Shown here piece by piece: positions 1 to 9,655 of a stretch of 64,000 nt of DNA (position 1 is the stretch's first letter; the number at the start of each line of letters is the position of its first letter). The translations under genes were made by a program, and so were the position numbers. This DNA is from Prosthecodimorpha hirschii (GTDB lineage: Bacteria > Pseudomonadota > Alphaproteobacteria > Rhizobiales > Ancalomicrobiaceae): NCBI RefSeq assembly GCF_001305515.1, contig NZ_LJYW01000001.1, positions 2,159,387 through 2,223,386 on the forward strand, given 5' to 3'. The notes beneath the pieces are model-generated. The model saw only the letters and a list, made by a program, of their open reading frames with translations, did not search any database and was not told where the DNA came from.

Positions 1-1303
1 GGTCGGCCGGATCGGCGCCGACGAGGGCGGCCTCGGTTGCGGCCGCGCGCTTCGGCGTGCCGGCCATGCCGCCGAAGGCGATGCGGGCCGCGGCGATCCG
101 GCCGCCGTCCAGCGTCAGCCGGAAGGCGCCCATCACGGCCGAGATGTCCTGGTCGAAGCGCTTGGAGATCTTGTAGGCCCGGAAGACCTGTCCGGGGCCG
201 AGCTTCGGCACGATCACCCGGCGGACGAACTCGCCCGGCCGGCGATCCTGGCGGCCATAGGCGAGGAAATAGTCCTCGAGCGGCAGGCGGCGCAGGTCCG
301 GACCGCACTGCAATTCGAGTTCGGCGCCGAGCGCGATCAGCGCCGGCGGGCTGTCGCCGATCGGCGAGCCGTTGGCGATGTTGCCGCCGACCGTGCCGGA
401 GGCGCGCACCTGCTTGGAACCGATCCGCCGCCAAAGCTCGGCCAGATCCGGATCGATGGCACCGATCGCCGCCTCGGCGGCCGCGAAGGTGGCGGTGGCG
501 CCGATCTCCAGGCGATCGGGATGGTCGGCGATGGCATCGAGTCCGGCGACGCGGCCGAGTGCGATGATTTTAGGCAGATGGCGCAGCTGCTTGGTAATCC
601 AGAGGCCGACATCGGTCGCCCCGGCGACCAGCGTCGCGTCCGGGTGGGCGGCGACGAGCGCGGCTAGGGAGGCGATCGAGGCGGGTGCCGCGAAGAAGGA
701 TTCGGCCGTGCCGACCATCAGGTCGCGCCCGTCGTCGATCGCCGCGAGCCCGGCGATCGTTTCGGCCTCCGCCGCCGCGATCGCGTCGACCGAGCCGGGA
801 CCGCGGCCGGCGCAGGCTTCCAGCGCCGCGTCGACGATCGGGCGGTAGCCGGTACAGCGGCACAGATTGCCGGCGAGCTGGTCGGTCACCGCCTTGCGGT
901 CGACCGGCCCGTCGCCGTGATAGAGCACGAACAGGCTCATCACGATGCCGGGGGTACAGAAGCCGCATTGCGAGCCGTGCTTTTCGACCATGGCGGCCTG
1001 GATCGGATGCAGGCGGCCTTCGCGGGCGGCCAGATCCTCGACGGTCACCAGTTCGCAGCCGTCGATCTGGCCGAGCAGCGCGATGCAGGCATTGACCGGC
1101 TGATAGACCATGCGGCCGTCGACCGGCCGGCCGACCGCCACCGTGCAGGCGCCGCAATCGCCCTCGCCGCAGCCTTCCTTGGTGCCGGTCCGGCGCCGTT
1201 CCAGGCGGATATGGTCGAGCAGCGTGGTCATCGGCGGAAAGTCCGCGACTTCGATGACGCGGCCGGCGGAGAGGTAGCGGACGGCGGTGCGCGGTGCCGA
1301 CAT
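1..1303 (-). CDS. xdhA: Xanthine dehydrogenase small subunit (FeS/FAD), 3' end cut by window
   Basis: The frame stays open from the ATG at 1303 to the window edge, giving 434 codons without a stop; the C-terminus is missing. Near the N-terminus are the [2Fe-2S] motifs [18 protein letters not shown] and [10 protein letters not shown], which hold the plant-type and second iron-sulfur clusters of the xanthine dehydrogenase family. A FAD-binding domain follows ([23 protein letters not shown]). The protein passes electrons from the molybdenum subunit to NAD+ during hypoxanthine and xanthine oxidation to urate, in the cytoplasm. Its start lies 4 bp after the uraH stop, so the two are surely one transcript. 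XdhB and XdhC would be expected beyond the left edge. Confidence 0.93.
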   Translation of the reverse strand, partial: MSAPRTAVRYLSAGRVIEVADFPPMTTLLDHIRLERRRTGTKEGCGEGDCGACTVAVGRPVDGRMVYQPVNACIALLGQIDGCELVTVEDLAAREGRLHPIQAAMVEKHGSQCGFCTPGIVMSLFVLYHGDGPVDRKAVTDQLAGNLCRCTGYRPIVDAALEACAGRGPGSVDAIAAAEAETIAGLAAIDDGRDLMVGTAESFFAAPASIASLAALVAAHPDATLVAGATDVGLWITKQLRHLPKIIALGRVAGLDAIADHPDRLEIGATATFAAAEAAIGAIDPDLAELWRRIGSKQVRASGTVGGNIANGSPIGDSPPALIALGAELELQCGPDLRRLPLEDYFLAYGRQDRRPGEFVRRVIVPKLGPGQVFRAYKISKRFDQDISAVMGAFRLTLDGGRIAAARIAFGGMAGTPKRAAATEAALVGADPAD

Positions 1304-1307
1304 GCCC

Positions 1308-1658
1308 TCAGCTCCCCCGATAGGTCGAATAGGCATAGGGCGAGATCAGCAGCGGCACATGGTAGTGCGCCCCGGTATCGGCGATGCCGAAGCGGATCGG
1401 GATCACGTCCAGAAAGGCGGGCTCGGGCAGCGAGTGGCCGGCCCCGCGCAGATAGGCGCCGGCATGGAAGCGCAGCTCGTAGACGCCCGGACGCAGGCTG
1501 TCGCCGTCGAGCACGGGTCCGTCGACGCGGCCGTCGGCATTGGTCAGCACGGTCTTGATCAGGCTCGGTTCGCCGTCGAGCGCCCAAAGCTCGATGGTCA
1601 GACCCTCAGCCGGCTTGCCGGCCGCGGTATCGAGCACATGCGTCGTCAGTCGCCCCAT
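1308..1658 (-). CDS. uraH: 5-hydroxyisourate hydrolase
   Basis: A 116-residue transthyretin-related protein. It begins [18 protein letters not shown] and ends with the diagnostic tetrapeptide YRGS, both hallmarks of HIU hydrolases as opposed to true transthyretins. The enzyme hydrolyses 5-hydroxyisourate, the product of urate oxidation, to OHCU in the ureide pathway. The ATG at 1658 gives the usual family length, whereas longer upstream readings add no conserved sequence. It is the first gene of an operon with xdhA, so urate production and its onward processing are co-expressed. A LysR gene lies upstream in the same orientation. Confidence 0.93.
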   Translation of the reverse strand: MGRLTTHVLDTAAGKPAEGLTIELWALDGEPSLIKTVLTNADGRVDGPVLDGDSLRPGVYELRFHAGAYLRGAGHSLPEPAFLDVIPIRFGIADTGAHYHVPLLISPYAYSTYRGS

Positions 1659-1980
1659 GCTGCGCCTCGCGCCCCTGCTGTCGCCCTGTCCGGCGGATGC
1701 CTCCGGCCGAGCCGACCGGACCGTCCGCACTCCCATGCAGGATGCGGGCCGACCGGTCGCACGATTCCCCCGGCACCGGCGGGACTGCATTCCAGCCCCG
1801 ATCTTTGCGCATAAGGACTGAACGAAAAAGAAGAGATTTTCGACCGAACCGCTCGCCGCGTTCGTACGATCCGGCCGCCCTGCCCGCGGTGGCGCCCGGT
1901 TGCCGCGAAATGCGCCAGGATGGCGTGCGCTGTTCGCGCGTTGCGCGCAACGCCTCGGCACCGGGACCAACGCCGCCCGC
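1659..1980. other. Intergenic region upstream of uraH
   Basis: 322 bp between the LysR stop and the uraH start. It should contain the uraH-xdhA promoter. I see an AT-richer patch around 1806-1850, but no clear repeat, hairpin terminator or recognisable operator, and no convincing small gene. Confidence 0.4.
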
Positions 1981-2898
1981 TCAGGACCGGGGCAGCTCGA
2001 GGGCTGCCTTGACGTGCTCGCAGAAGACGGTCAGCGCCAGGCTCGGCACGCGCCCGGCCTGGGCCACGACGACCAGCCGGTCCACCTCCACGTCCGGATC
2101 GGCCAGCGGCACCAGCACCAGCGATCCGTCGAGCAGATCCCGTTCGATCCCGACCGTGGTCTGGAAGGCGATCAGTTGGCGCCGCCGGACGAGGCCGGCC
2201 ATGTGGCGCAGGCTGTCGGATTCCAGGCGCGGCCGGACGTCCCGGGCGAGCCGCACCAGCGCGGGATCGAGCGCCGAGCGCAGGCTGAGCCCGCGCGCCG
2301 GCAGCGCGAGCGGTTCGTCGGCCAGTTCGGCCAGTTCGATCGAGGCGCGCCCGGCGCAGCGATGGTCGGGCGTCATGAGTGCGCCGATGCGGTAGTCGCG
2401 GTGATAGAGCGGTTCGAGGCGGCTGGTCGTCGGGGGATTGAACGAGAAGCCGATATCGGCCTTGCCGTCCTCGACCAGATGGGCGACCGCCTCCGATCCG
2501 GTCACCGTCACGGCGGTCTCGATGCCGGGGAACTGCGCCCAGAAACCCGCCAGGATGTCAGGCAGCACGTTGACCGAGATGCTCTCCACCGTCGCGATCC
2601 GGACGCGGCCGCGCTTCAGGCCGCGAAAGGCATCGAGGTCGGCCTTGGTCTCGCCGAAGGTTTCGAGGATCGCCCGGATCTGGCGCAAGAGCACGGCGCC
2701 GGGTTCGGACAGCCGCAGGCCGCGGCCCAGGCGTTCGAACAGGTCGATGCCGATCTCCCGTTCCAGGAGCAGCACCTGACGGTTGACCGCGGAGGGCGCG
2801 ATGTTCAGCACCTTGGCGGCGGCCCGGATCGAGCCGACCTCGGCGACGGCAAGGAAATAGCGGAAGCTCGTGGAAAGGATCGCGGTCTCGCGCTGCAT
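1981..2898 (-). CDS. LysR-family transcriptional regulator
   Basis: 305 residues, normal for LysR regulators. The N-terminal winged helix-turn-helix covers about residues 10-68 ([20 protein letters not shown], then [20 protein letters not shown]). It is followed by a linker helix and a periplasmic-binding-protein-like effector domain (about 95-295). The ATG at 2898 is chosen because it places the HTH at the normal distance from the N-terminus; upstream sequence in frame is not conserved-looking. It lies upstream of uraH-xdhA in the same direction, so a role in purine catabolism is plausible but only inferred from position. The effector cannot be told from sequence. Confidence 0.88.
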   Translation of the reverse strand: MQRETAILSTSFRYFLAVAEVGSIRAAAKVLNIAPSAVNRQVLLLEREIGIDLFERLGRGLRLSEPGAVLLRQIRAILETFGETKADLDAFRGLKRGRVRIATVESISVNVLPDILAGFWAQFPGIETAVTVTGSEAVAHLVEDGKADIGFSFNPPTTSRLEPLYHRDYRIGALMTPDHRCAGRASIELAELADEPLALPARGLSLRSALDPALVRLARDVRPRLESDSLRHMAGLVRRRQLIAFQTTVGIERDLLDGSLVLVPLADPDVEVDRLVVVAQAGRVPSLALTVFCEHVKAALELPRS

Positions 2899-3008
2899 CG
2901 GGGTCTCCGGCCGGAAGGAGCGCGATGGCACGCCGAAAGCGCTGCCGATGCAAGCCGTCACCCCGTAACCGGCGCAAGATTTCCCGACATCCGTTCGGCG
3001 ACTGTGCC

Positions 3009-3518
3009 TCAGGCGGCTTCGACATCGGCCGGCTTGGCAGCGCCGGGCTTGGATTCCCAAATCTTCTGCCGGTTGCGGATCTTGCGCGGCGCCGGGCCGA
3101 AATAGGTCGGCGTCTTGACGAATTCGCGCGGCTGCAGAATCACGCTGGCGACGCGCTGGTAGAGCGCCTTGGCGGAGATCGGCTTGCACAGCAGCTCGTG
3201 GATGCCGAGCTTGCGCGCCTCCAGGATGCGGCTGCGCTCGGTATGCGCCGTGACCATGATCACCGGCACATAGGCGAAGGGATTCTGCGGGTTGCGGATC
3301 ATCCGCACCATGTCGGCGCCGTCCAGGATCGGCATCACCCAGTCCAGGATGATGATGTCCGGATTGGCGCGGTCCATCGCCTCCAGGCCGGACGCGCCGT
3401 CTTCCGCCTCGACGATGCGGCGCGCGCCGAACCCCTGCAGCATGGTGCGCAGGATCGTGCGCATATAGGCGCTGTCCTCGACGACGAGGAAGGTCAGGGA
3501 CGAGAGATCGAGGTTCAA
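3009..3518 (-). CDS. CheY-like single-domain response regulator
   Basis: 169 residues. A receiver domain fills about residues 8-130, with the acidic pair E14-D15, phospho-acceptor D59 (IIILDWVMP), T90 and K112 (CKP). A basic tail of about 40 residues (TPTYFGPAPRKIRNRQKIW) follows and has no recognisable output domain. Such stand-alone receivers act by protein contact, for example on flagellar switches, polarity factors or phosphorelays. No kinase gene is adjacent. It is divergent from hemA, and the 396-bp gap between them contains a FixK-type box. Confidence 0.85.
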   Translation of the reverse strand: MNLDLSSLTFLVVEDSAYMRTILRTMLQGFGARRIVEAEDGASGLEAMDRANPDIIILDWVMPILDGADMVRMIRNPQNPFAYVPVIMVTAHTERSRILEARKLGIHELLCKPISAKALYQRVASVILQPREFVKTPTYFGPAPRKIRNRQKIWESKPGAAKPADVEAA

Positions 3519-3761
3519 GGCACGCCGCCCTCCACGGGATCCGACGGTGACCGAAAGGCGTGAAGGTTTGGTTTAGAGGCGACATCCTGGTCGTGCCGGA
3601 TGCCGGGTGCATCCACGGACGGCGCGGCCGTGTATCGGCTTCGGGCGACGGCGGGCGCGGGTTTCGCCGGACGGCCTCAGGATGCCGCAAGGAATGCGGT
3701 GGTAAGGGAGGATGGCGACCATCGACCGCAGCGCGTGGAGCGCAGACCACGATCGCGTGAC

Positions 3762-3775
3762 TTGATCATGGTCAA
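3762..3775 (+). promoter_or_regulatory. FNR/FixK box upstream of hemA
   Basis: TTGAT-CATG-GTCAA matches the TTGAY-N4-RTCAA dyad bound by FNR/FixK proteins. Its centre is about 146 bp upstream of the hemA ATG; a class II arrangement (centre at -41.5) would put the transcript start near 3810. The rest of the gap between the receiver gene and hemA (3519-3914) shows no other clear signal. Oxygen-dependent hemA control by FixK/FnrL is known in related bacteria; activity here is inferred. Confidence 0.75.
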
Positions 3776-3914
3776 TGCTCCGGGGAATGGTCTAACTACG
3801 CTCCGACCGGGTTCGTCCGGGACACCGCAGTCGCGATGCCGCATGGGCGGGTGGAAGTTGGGAATGGGGAGGCACGGCGAGGATGGGCCGGCGCTTCCTC
3901 CGACGCGAGGACGG

Positions 3915-5207
3915 ATGATGAACTACGACGCGATTTTCGAGACGGCGGTGGCTGCCCTCAAGAGCGAGAAGCGCTACCGCGTCTTCGCCGACCTCGAACG
4001 CATCGCCGGGCGCTTCCCGCATGCCGTCTGGCGGCGCGACGGCGCCGAGCGCGAGATCGTGGTCTGGTGCTCGAACGACTATCTCGGCATGGGCCAGCAT
4101 CCCGATGTCGTCGACGCCATGGTCAAGGCGGCCCAATCGATGGGGGCCGGTGCCGGCGGCACGCGCAACATCTCCGGCACCAATCATCCGCTGGTCGAGC
4201 TCGAGGCCGAACTCGCCGACCTGCACGGCAAGGAGGCGGCGCTGACCTTCACCTCCGGCTTCGTCTCCAACGAGGCGGCCATCTCGACGCTGGCCCGCAT
4301 CCTGCCGAACTGCCTGATTCTTTCCGACGAATTGAACCATGCCTCGATGATCGAGGGCATCCGGCGCTCCGGCTGCGAGAAGAAGGTGTTCCGGCACAAC
4401 GATCTCGACCATCTGGAAGAGCTTCTGAAGGCGGCCGGTCCCGAGCGGGCCAAGCTGATCGCCTTCGAGTCGGTCTATTCCATGGACGGCGACATCGCCC
4501 CGATCGCCGCGATCGCCGATCTGGCCGAGCGCTACGGCGCGCTGACCTATATCGACGAGGTGCACGCGGTCGGCATGTACGGTCCGCGCGGCGGCGGCAT
4601 CTGCGATCGCGACGGCCTGATGCACCGCATCGACGTGATCGAGGGTACGCTCGCCAAGGCCTTCGGGGCGCTCGGCGGCTACATCACCGGCAAGGCGGCG
4701 CTGGTCGACGCGGTGCGCTCCTACGCGCCGGGCTTCATCTTCACCACCGCCCTGCCCCCGGCGGTCGCCGCCGCCGCGACCGCCTCGATCCGCCACCTGA
4801 AGGCCTCCGCGGCCGAACGGGAGGCGCATCAGCGTCAGGCGGCCCGCAGCAAGGCCGTGCTGGCCGCGGCCGGTCTGCCGGTGATGCCGAGCGAGACCCA
4901 TATCGTGCCGATCCTGGTCGCCGACCCGGACCTCTGCAAGAAGGCCTCCGACCTGCTCCTGGAAAAGCACGGCATCTACATCCAGCCGATCAACTATCCG
5001 ACCGTGCCGCGCGGCACCGAGCGCCTGCGCATCACGCCGACGCCGTTCCATGACGACGCGCTGATCGAACGCCTCGCCGACGCGCTGATGTCGGTCTGGC
5101 GCGAACTCGGCCTGCCGCTGTCCGGCCCGACCGAGGTGACCAGCGCCGACGAGACCGAAGCCGCCGCGCCGGTCACCCGGATGGCGCTCGCCCGCGCCGG
5201 CGGCTGA
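3915..5207 (+). CDS. hemA: 5-aminolevulinate synthase
   Basis: A PLP enzyme of the alpha-oxoamine synthase family. It condenses glycine and succinyl-CoA to 5-aminolevulinate, the first step of the C4 (Shemin) heme pathway typical of alphaproteobacteria. Recognisable blocks are the N-terminal [20 protein letters not shown], the [17 protein letters not shown] segment with the PLP-contacting Asp and His, and [12 protein letters not shown] with the Schiff-base lysine (K248). Two ATGs sit in tandem at 3915 and 3918, preceded by GAGG. At 430 residues it is slightly longer than the usual 400-410, because of an Ala-rich tail. A FixK box upstream fits heme demand of the cbb3 oxidase under low oxygen. 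Confidence 0.96.
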   Translation: MMNYDAIFETAVAALKSEKRYRVFADLERIAGRFPHAVWRRDGAEREIVVWCSNDYLGMGQHPDVVDAMVKAAQSMGAGAGGTRNISGTNHPLVELEAELADLHGKEAALTFTSGFVSNEAAISTLARILPNCLILSDELNHASMIEGIRRSGCEKKVFRHNDLDHLEELLKAAGPERAKLIAFESVYSMDGDIAPIAAIADLAERYGALTYIDEVHAVGMYGPRGGGICDRDGLMHRIDVIEGTLAKAFGALGGYITGKAALVDAVRSYAPGFIFTTALPPAVAAAATASIRHLKASAAEREAHQRQAARSKAVLAAAGLPVMPSETHIVPILVADPDLCKKASDLLLEKHGIYIQPINYPTVPRGTERLRITPTPFHDDALIERLADALMSVWRELGLPLSGPTEVTSADETEAAAPVTRMALARAGG

Positions 5208-5223
5208 ACCCGGCTTCGGCCCG

Positions 5224-5775
5224 GTGGCAGCTCGGCCCGCAGACCGCATCCGCATCGCCCGCGAGGATCCGGGCGCGGCGGATGTGATCGCCCTGCTCGC
5301 CGCCGGCGAGGCGCATTCGGCCAGCCTCCATCCGGCCGAAAGCAACCATCACCTCGATCTCGACGGCTTGCGGGCCGCATCCGTGCGCTTCTTCGTGGCG
5401 CGCGACGAAGCCCTGCACGGCCTTGAGCCCGAAGCCCGTCCGCGTCTAGCGGGCCAAGCCGCCCGATCCGGCACGGCGCTGGCGACCGCCGCCATCGTGC
5501 TTTACGACGGCTGGGCGGAGGTCAAGCGCATGTGGGTCGAGCCCGAGGCGCGCGGGCGCGGCCTGTCGCGCCGGCTTCTCGCGGCGCTCGAAGCGGAGGC
5601 CGCCGCGCAGGGCATCGGGCTGCTGCGGCTCGAAACCGGCATCGCCAGCGCCGAGGCGCTCGGTCTCTACCGCAGCGCCGGCTTCGTCGAATGCCCGCCC
5701 TTCGCCGACTATCGGCCGGATCCCAACAGCGTGTTCATGGAAAGGCGGCTGCCGGTGCCGCCCGGTCGGGGTTGA
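5224..5775 (+). CDS. GNAT-family N-acetyltransferase
   Basis: 183 residues starting at a GTG 16 bp after the hemA stop. The acetyl-CoA binding region of the GNAT fold is visible: VKRMWVEPEARGRGLSRRLL (motif A, R/Q-x-x-G-x-G/A type), then a helix and the typical ALGLYRSAGF strand-helix of motif B. The substrate is unknown; a free-amino-group or small-molecule acetylase is likely. The short spacing suggests co-transcription with hemA. A 126-bp palindromic repeat follows directly downstream. Confidence 0.82.
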   Translation: MAARPADRIRIAREDPGAADVIALLAAGEAHSASLHPAESNHHLDLDGLRAASVRFFVARDEALHGLEPEARPRLAGQAARSGTALATAAIVLYDGWAEVKRMWVEPEARGRGLSRRLLAALEAEAAAQGIGLLRLETGIASAEALGLYRSAGFVECPPFADYRPDPNSVFMERRLPVPPGRG

Positions 5776-5798
5776 GCCCCCCGCTGAGCGCACCAGAT

Positions 5799-5924
5799 GA
5801 TACCAACGGCCCAAGATGCTGACGCATCGGGCCGTTTAAGTAACACGAATTTCTCATAGGCACCAGAGGCATGAGAAATTCGCGTCTCGAATACCGACGA
5901 TCATTCCATGACCGTCGCTATCAG
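5799..5924. repeat. Dispersed palindromic element, copy A
   Basis: 126 bp that align without gaps to 24150-24275, with roughly 13 mismatches (about 90% identical). It holds three hairpins in series: a GC-rich one around GATGC-TGAC-GCATC flanked by CGGCCC/GGGCCG, a central one whose arms share TTTCTCAT/ATGAGAAA, and a third based on ACCGACG. The outer ends form an inverted repeat (GATACC-AACGG / CCGTC-GCTATC). Its right end overlaps the stop codon (5921-5923) of the minus-strand gene that follows. It looks like a small non-autonomous mosaic or MITE-like element of the kind known in rhizobia. Confidence 0.85.
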
Positions 5925-6436
5925 TCCTTCAGATATTCGGTCGCCACGGCCTTGAGGCTCGATCCGTCATGGCCGCGAATGTCTTCGAGCCGCCAGGCGC
6001 CCTTCTCCAGGCGCAGGTCGAACAGCACGCGCATCTTGGCATCGAAGGAGACGAAGGTCGCCGCGACGGTCGCGGTGTCCGCGGTCGCGGTTTCGATCGC
6101 CACCGCGAGGCGCTTGACCTCGCCGTCCTGGCCGTCGATCAGCGGCTCGTAGTCGATGCCGGGTTCTTCGTTCTTCTTCGACTTGGCGTCGACCTTGTCG
6201 AGCAGCTTCAGCGTCGCGGCGGTGAAATAGCGCTGCGCGAGCTTGCGGTTGGTCCGGTAGTCGTAGGCTTCCGCGGCATAGCGCGCATAGAGATTGCGCA
6301 CGACCTCGTCGGGCCCGGCCGTGGCCGGCGCCGGCGGCGGCGCCTTGCCGGCCGCGTGGGCGGGCGGGACGGAGACGAGCGCCGCCCCGGCGACGACAAG
6401 GACGGCGATCCTGACGATGAAATCGCGACGATGCAT
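5921..6436 (-). CDS. Exported DUF3828-like protein of unknown function
   Basis: 171 residues. The N-terminus MHRRDFIVRIAVLVVAGAAL has a twin-arginine-like RRDFI followed by a hydrophobic core and an AHA-type cleavage site near residue 27, so it is probably exported. The mature part (DEVVRNLYARYAAEAYDYRT... FDLRLEKGAWRLEDI) resembles DUF3828-type periplasmic proteins of the NTF2-like kind; this is by eye only. It lies 53 bp after ccoS and may be read from the fixGHIS transcript, though a direct role in oxidase assembly is unproven. The stop codon lies inside the end of repeat copy A. Confidence 0.7.
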   Translation of the reverse strand: MHRRDFIVRIAVLVVAGAALVSVPPAHAAGKAPPPAPATAGPDEVVRNLYARYAAEAYDYRTNRKLAQRYFTAATLKLLDKVDAKSKKNEEPGIDYEPLIDGQDGEVKRLAVAIETATADTATVAATFVSFDAKMRVLFDLRLEKGAWRLEDIRGHDGSSLKAVATEYLKD

Positions 6437-6489
6437 GAACGGAGCTCCCTGATTCGGAAGCCAGTCATAGCCGGTGCCGGCAGGCCGCG

Positions 6490-6648
6490 CTATCGATCGC
6501 GGTCCGGCAGGTCGTCGTCGGACAGGACCCGCCATTTGGCGCCGTCGAGGTCGTCGTACTGCCCGCTCTTCAGCGACCACAGGAACGCACCGAGCCCGAG
6601 GAAGCCGAGGCCGAGCGCGATCGGGATCAGGTAGACGAGGACGTCCAT
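6490..6648 (-). CDS. fixS: cbb3 oxidase assembly protein CcoS/FixS
   Basis: 52 residues: one N-terminal membrane helix (VLVYLIPIALGLGFLGLGAF) followed by the family signature WSLKSGQYDDLDGAKWRVL and an acidic tail. CcoS is needed to load heme and copper into CcoN. The start overlaps the fixI stop in a TGATG arrangement, which implies translational coupling. It is the last gene of fixGHIS. Confidence 0.93.
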   Translation of the reverse strand: MDVLVYLIPIALGLGFLGLGAFLWSLKSGQYDDLDGAKWRVLSDDDLPDRDR

Positions 6649-8978
6649 CACGCTCTCCCGAATTCGCCGGCGGCGACCGCGCCCGCGCCCGCCGTCCCGA
6701 CGGCCGGCCTGCCGCCGTCCAGGGTCCCGCCGCGTTGCGCGGTCGGCTCCGGGGCCGACCAGCGCAGGCGCAGGGCATTCACGGTGACCACGATCGACGA
6801 GCCCGACATCGCCAGCGCGGCGATCAGGGGCGTGACCCAGCCGGCGATCGCAACCGGCACCGCGATCAGATTGTAGACGATCGAGATCCAAAGGTTCTGC
6901 ACCATCGCCGCCTTGGCGGCCCGCGCGATGGCCAGCGCGTCGGCGACCGGGGCCAGCCGCTCGCCGAGGAAGACCGCGTCGGCGGCCGCCTGGGAGAGAT
7001 GCACGGCGGTGACCGGCGACAGCGAGACATGGGCGGCGGCGAGCGCCGGCGCGTCGTTCAGCCCGTCGCCGACCATCAGCACCCGGTGGCCTTCGGCCTT
7101 CAGGGCTTCGAGACGGGCGATCTTGCCGGCCGGCGTCAGGCCGGCCCGCCAGCGGTCGATGCCGAGTGCGGCGGCCGCGCGGGCGACCGCATCCGGCCGG
7201 TCGCCGGACAGGATCTCGATGCCGTAGCCGGCCCGGACCAGCCGCCCGACCACCTCGGCCGCATCGACGCGCAGCCCCTGGCGGAAGGCGAACAGCACCG
7301 GCTCCGCCGCACCGGCCCGATAGGCGACCAGCGAGGCGTCCGGATGGAGGGCCGTGACCGCCGCCACATCGGCATCGCAGACGCCGCAGAAGGCGGGCGA
7401 GCCGAGCCGGTGGACGACGCCGTCGATCTCCGCCTCGACGCCCGATCCGGCGATCTCGCGGGCCGTCTCCGGCGCGCGGGTGGCCCGGGCGGCGGCGGCG
7501 AGCGCGATGCCGAGCGGATGCCGGCTCGCGGCGGCGAGATGGCCGGCGCGGTCGAGAAGCGCGGGATCGATCCGGCCGGCATCGATCAGGCTCGGTTCCG
7601 GCAGCGTCAGGGTGCCGGTCTTGTCGAACACGATGGTGTCGGCGGCGGCCAGCCGCTCGATCGCGTCACCGGCATGGACCAGCACGCCGCGCCGGAACAG
7701 AAGGCCGGAGGTGACGACCTGCACGGCCGGGATGGCCAGCGCCAGGGCGCAGGGACAGGTGATGATCAGGACCGAGACGGCGACGACCAGCGCCTCCGAC
7801 ACCTCCGCGCCGGCGAAAAGCCAGCCGAGGAAGGTGACGAGCGCGGTCAGGTGGACGACGGGCGCATAGCGGCGGGCGACGCGGTCGGCCAGTTGCATGT
7901 AGCGCGACTTGGCCTGCGCGGCGGCCTCGAGGAGCTTGTTGACCTCGTCGAGCAGCGTGCCGGCTTCCGCCGCCGTGACCCGCACGGTGAGCGGGCCGGT
8001 CAGGTTCATGGTGCCGGCATAGACCCGCTCGCCCGCGGCGGCCGGTGCCGCGACGGTCTCGCCGGTGACGAGGCTCTGGTCGATCTCCGACAGCCCCGCC
8101 TCGACGATGCCGTCGACCGGAACGCGCTCGCCGGCGCGCACCAGGACGCGGTCGCCGGGATCGATGCGCGAGACCGGCACCTCGCCGAGCGTGCCGTCCG
8201 GGGCCATGCGGAGGGCCGTGTCGGCCCGGAGCGCGGCCAGATTCTCGGCGACCGAGCGGGTGCGCCGGCGCATGTTGTGGTCGAGGAAGCGGCCGAGCAG
8301 CAGGAAGAACAGCAGCATCACGGCCGAATCGAAATAGGCGTGCTCGGCCGAGCGCATGGTCTGCCAGAGCGACAGGCCGACCGTCAGAGTGATGCCGATC
8401 GAGATCGGCACGTCCATGTTGGTCCGGCCGACGCGCAGCGCCCGCCAGGCCGAGCGGTAGAAGGTGCGGCCCGCATAGGCGACGATCGGCAGGGCGATTA
8501 GCGCGGACAGCCAGTGGAAGAAGTCGCGCGTGACCGGTTCGATGTCGCTGGCATTGCCGGCCCAGACCGAGACCGACAGCAGCATGATGTTCATGGCGCC
8601 GAAGCCGGCGACCGCCATGGCGCGCAGCAGCGCCTTGGCCTCCGCCTCCTCCTCGGCCGAGCGGCGCGCCGGATCGAACGGATGGGCGCGGTAGCCGAGA
8701 TTTTCCAGCCGGCGCACCACCGTGCCGGCATCGGTCGCGGCCGGATCCCAGTCGACGGCGAGCCGGTGGGTGGTCAGGTTCAGCCGCGCCTTGGCGACGC
8801 CGGGCACGACGCCGAGGCCGTGCTCGATGGTCGACATGCAGGCCGCGCAGGTGATGCCCTCGACGGCGAGGTCCATATGGACGGTGCCGTCCGCGCGCGG
8901 CTCCGCGAAGGCGCTCCAGTCGCGGACATGGGGGGAGAGCGGCTCGGCGAGGAGCGGGCTGGCGACGGGGGCGTTCAT
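6648..8978 (-). CDS. fixI: Copper-transporting P1B-type ATPase of the cbb3 assembly cluster
   Basis: 776 residues. An N-terminal heavy-metal domain carries GITCAACMST (CxxC at about residue 45). It is followed by membrane helices, the transmembrane metal site CPCALALAIP, the phosphorylation site DKTGTLTLPE, and the hinge GDGLNDAPALA. FixI/CcoI exports copper toward the periplasm for assembly of the heme-copper centre of CcoN; it is a slow, assembly-dedicated exporter and not a detoxification pump. The start MNAPVASP at 8978 lies 14 bp after fixH. Gene order fixG-fixH-fixI-fixS supports the assignment. Confidence 0.95.
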   Translation of the reverse strand: MNAPVASPLLAEPLSPHVRDWSAFAEPRADGTVHMDLAVEGITCAACMSTIEHGLGVVPGVAKARLNLTTHRLAVDWDPAATDAGTVVRRLENLGYRAHPFDPARRSAEEEAEAKALLRAMAVAGFGAMNIMLLSVSVWAGNASDIEPVTRDFFHWLSALIALPIVAYAGRTFYRSAWRALRVGRTNMDVPISIGITLTVGLSLWQTMRSAEHAYFDSAVMLLFFLLLGRFLDHNMRRRTRSVAENLAALRADTALRMAPDGTLGEVPVSRIDPGDRVLVRAGERVPVDGIVEAGLSEIDQSLVTGETVAAPAAAGERVYAGTMNLTGPLTVRVTAAEAGTLLDEVNKLLEAAAQAKSRYMQLADRVARRYAPVVHLTALVTFLGWLFAGAEVSEALVVAVSVLIITCPCALALAIPAVQVVTSGLLFRRGVLVHAGDAIERLAAADTIVFDKTGTLTLPEPSLIDAGRIDPALLDRAGHLAAASRHPLGIALAAAARATRAPETAREIAGSGVEAEIDGVVHRLGSPAFCGVCDADVAAVTALHPDASLVAYRAGAAEPVLFAFRQGLRVDAAEVVGRLVRAGYGIEILSGDRPDAVARAAAALGIDRWRAGLTPAGKIARLEALKAEGHRVLMVGDGLNDAPALAAAHVSLSPVTAVHLSQAAADAVFLGERLAPVADALAIARAAKAAMVQNLWISIVYNLIAVPVAIAGWVTPLIAALAMSGSSIVVTVNALRLRWSAPEPTAQRGGTLDGGRPAVGTAGAGAVAAGEFGRA

Positions 8979-8992
8979 GGCCGGATCCGGGC

Positions 8993-9502
8993 TCAGCGCA
9001 GGATCAGCCGGCTTTGCGACAGGAACAGGCGGCCGCCCTTGCCGTCGCCCTCGATGACCAGTTCCCACTGGCCGGCCGGCAGGTCCTCGACCTTGCCCGA
9101 GAAGGTGCCGCTGGCGCCGGCGACCTCGCCGAGGACGAGCTTGCGGTCCTGGGCGCGGTTCATCGGATGCTGCAGCTCGGCCTTGAAAGCGACCCCGGTG
9201 ACCGGCCGTCCCTCGGCGTCGCGCGCCGAGACGGTGACGAGCGCGTGCCCGTCGGGATCCCGCTTGGCCGTGGCATCGACATGCCAGCCGCGCGCGGTCT
9301 GCGCGTTGGCCGCCGCGATCTCGGCATTGTAGGTCTGGCTGACCCGATAGGGACTGTCGGTCGCCACGCCCGGGAAGGAGCCCAGCGCGTAATAGACCAG
9401 CGCCCCGTTGGCGGCGAAGATCGACAGGAAGAAGGCGATGCAGATGGCCAGCACGTGCCAGCCGGTCAGGCGGAATTCACGGGTTTCGGCGTTGGTCGAC
9501 AT
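8993..9502 (-). CDS. fixH: FixH, membrane protein of cbb3 oxidase assembly
   Basis: 169 residues with a single N-terminal membrane helix ([20 protein letters not shown]) and a periplasmic beta-rich domain containing the family's [16 protein letters not shown] segment. The ATG at 9502 is preferred to the upstream one at 9532 because GGAGGGG stands directly before it. FixH/CcoH is a stable interactor of the cbb3 oxidase required for its maturation. It lies between fixG and fixI. Confidence 0.93.
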   Translation of the reverse strand: MSTNAETREFRLTGWHVLAICIAFFLSIFAANGALVYYALGSFPGVATDSPYRVSQTYNAEIAAANAQTARGWHVDATAKRDPDGHALVTVSARDAEGRPVTGVAFKAELQHPMNRAQDRKLVLGEVAGASGTFSGKVEDLPAGQWELVIEGDGKGGRLFLSQSRLILR

Positions 9503-9655
9503 TTGCCCCTCCGCAACGGTCGAGCGGACCATCCCCTCCCCTCGAAGGATCCGGCCCCGGTATGGCCCGTTTCTAGGCCGTCCCGGAACCGGCGTCTTTG
9601 AGCGAGATCATTTGGGCCGCACCGGCGAAGCGCGGCGCGGCCCAGTATTCGAGGC

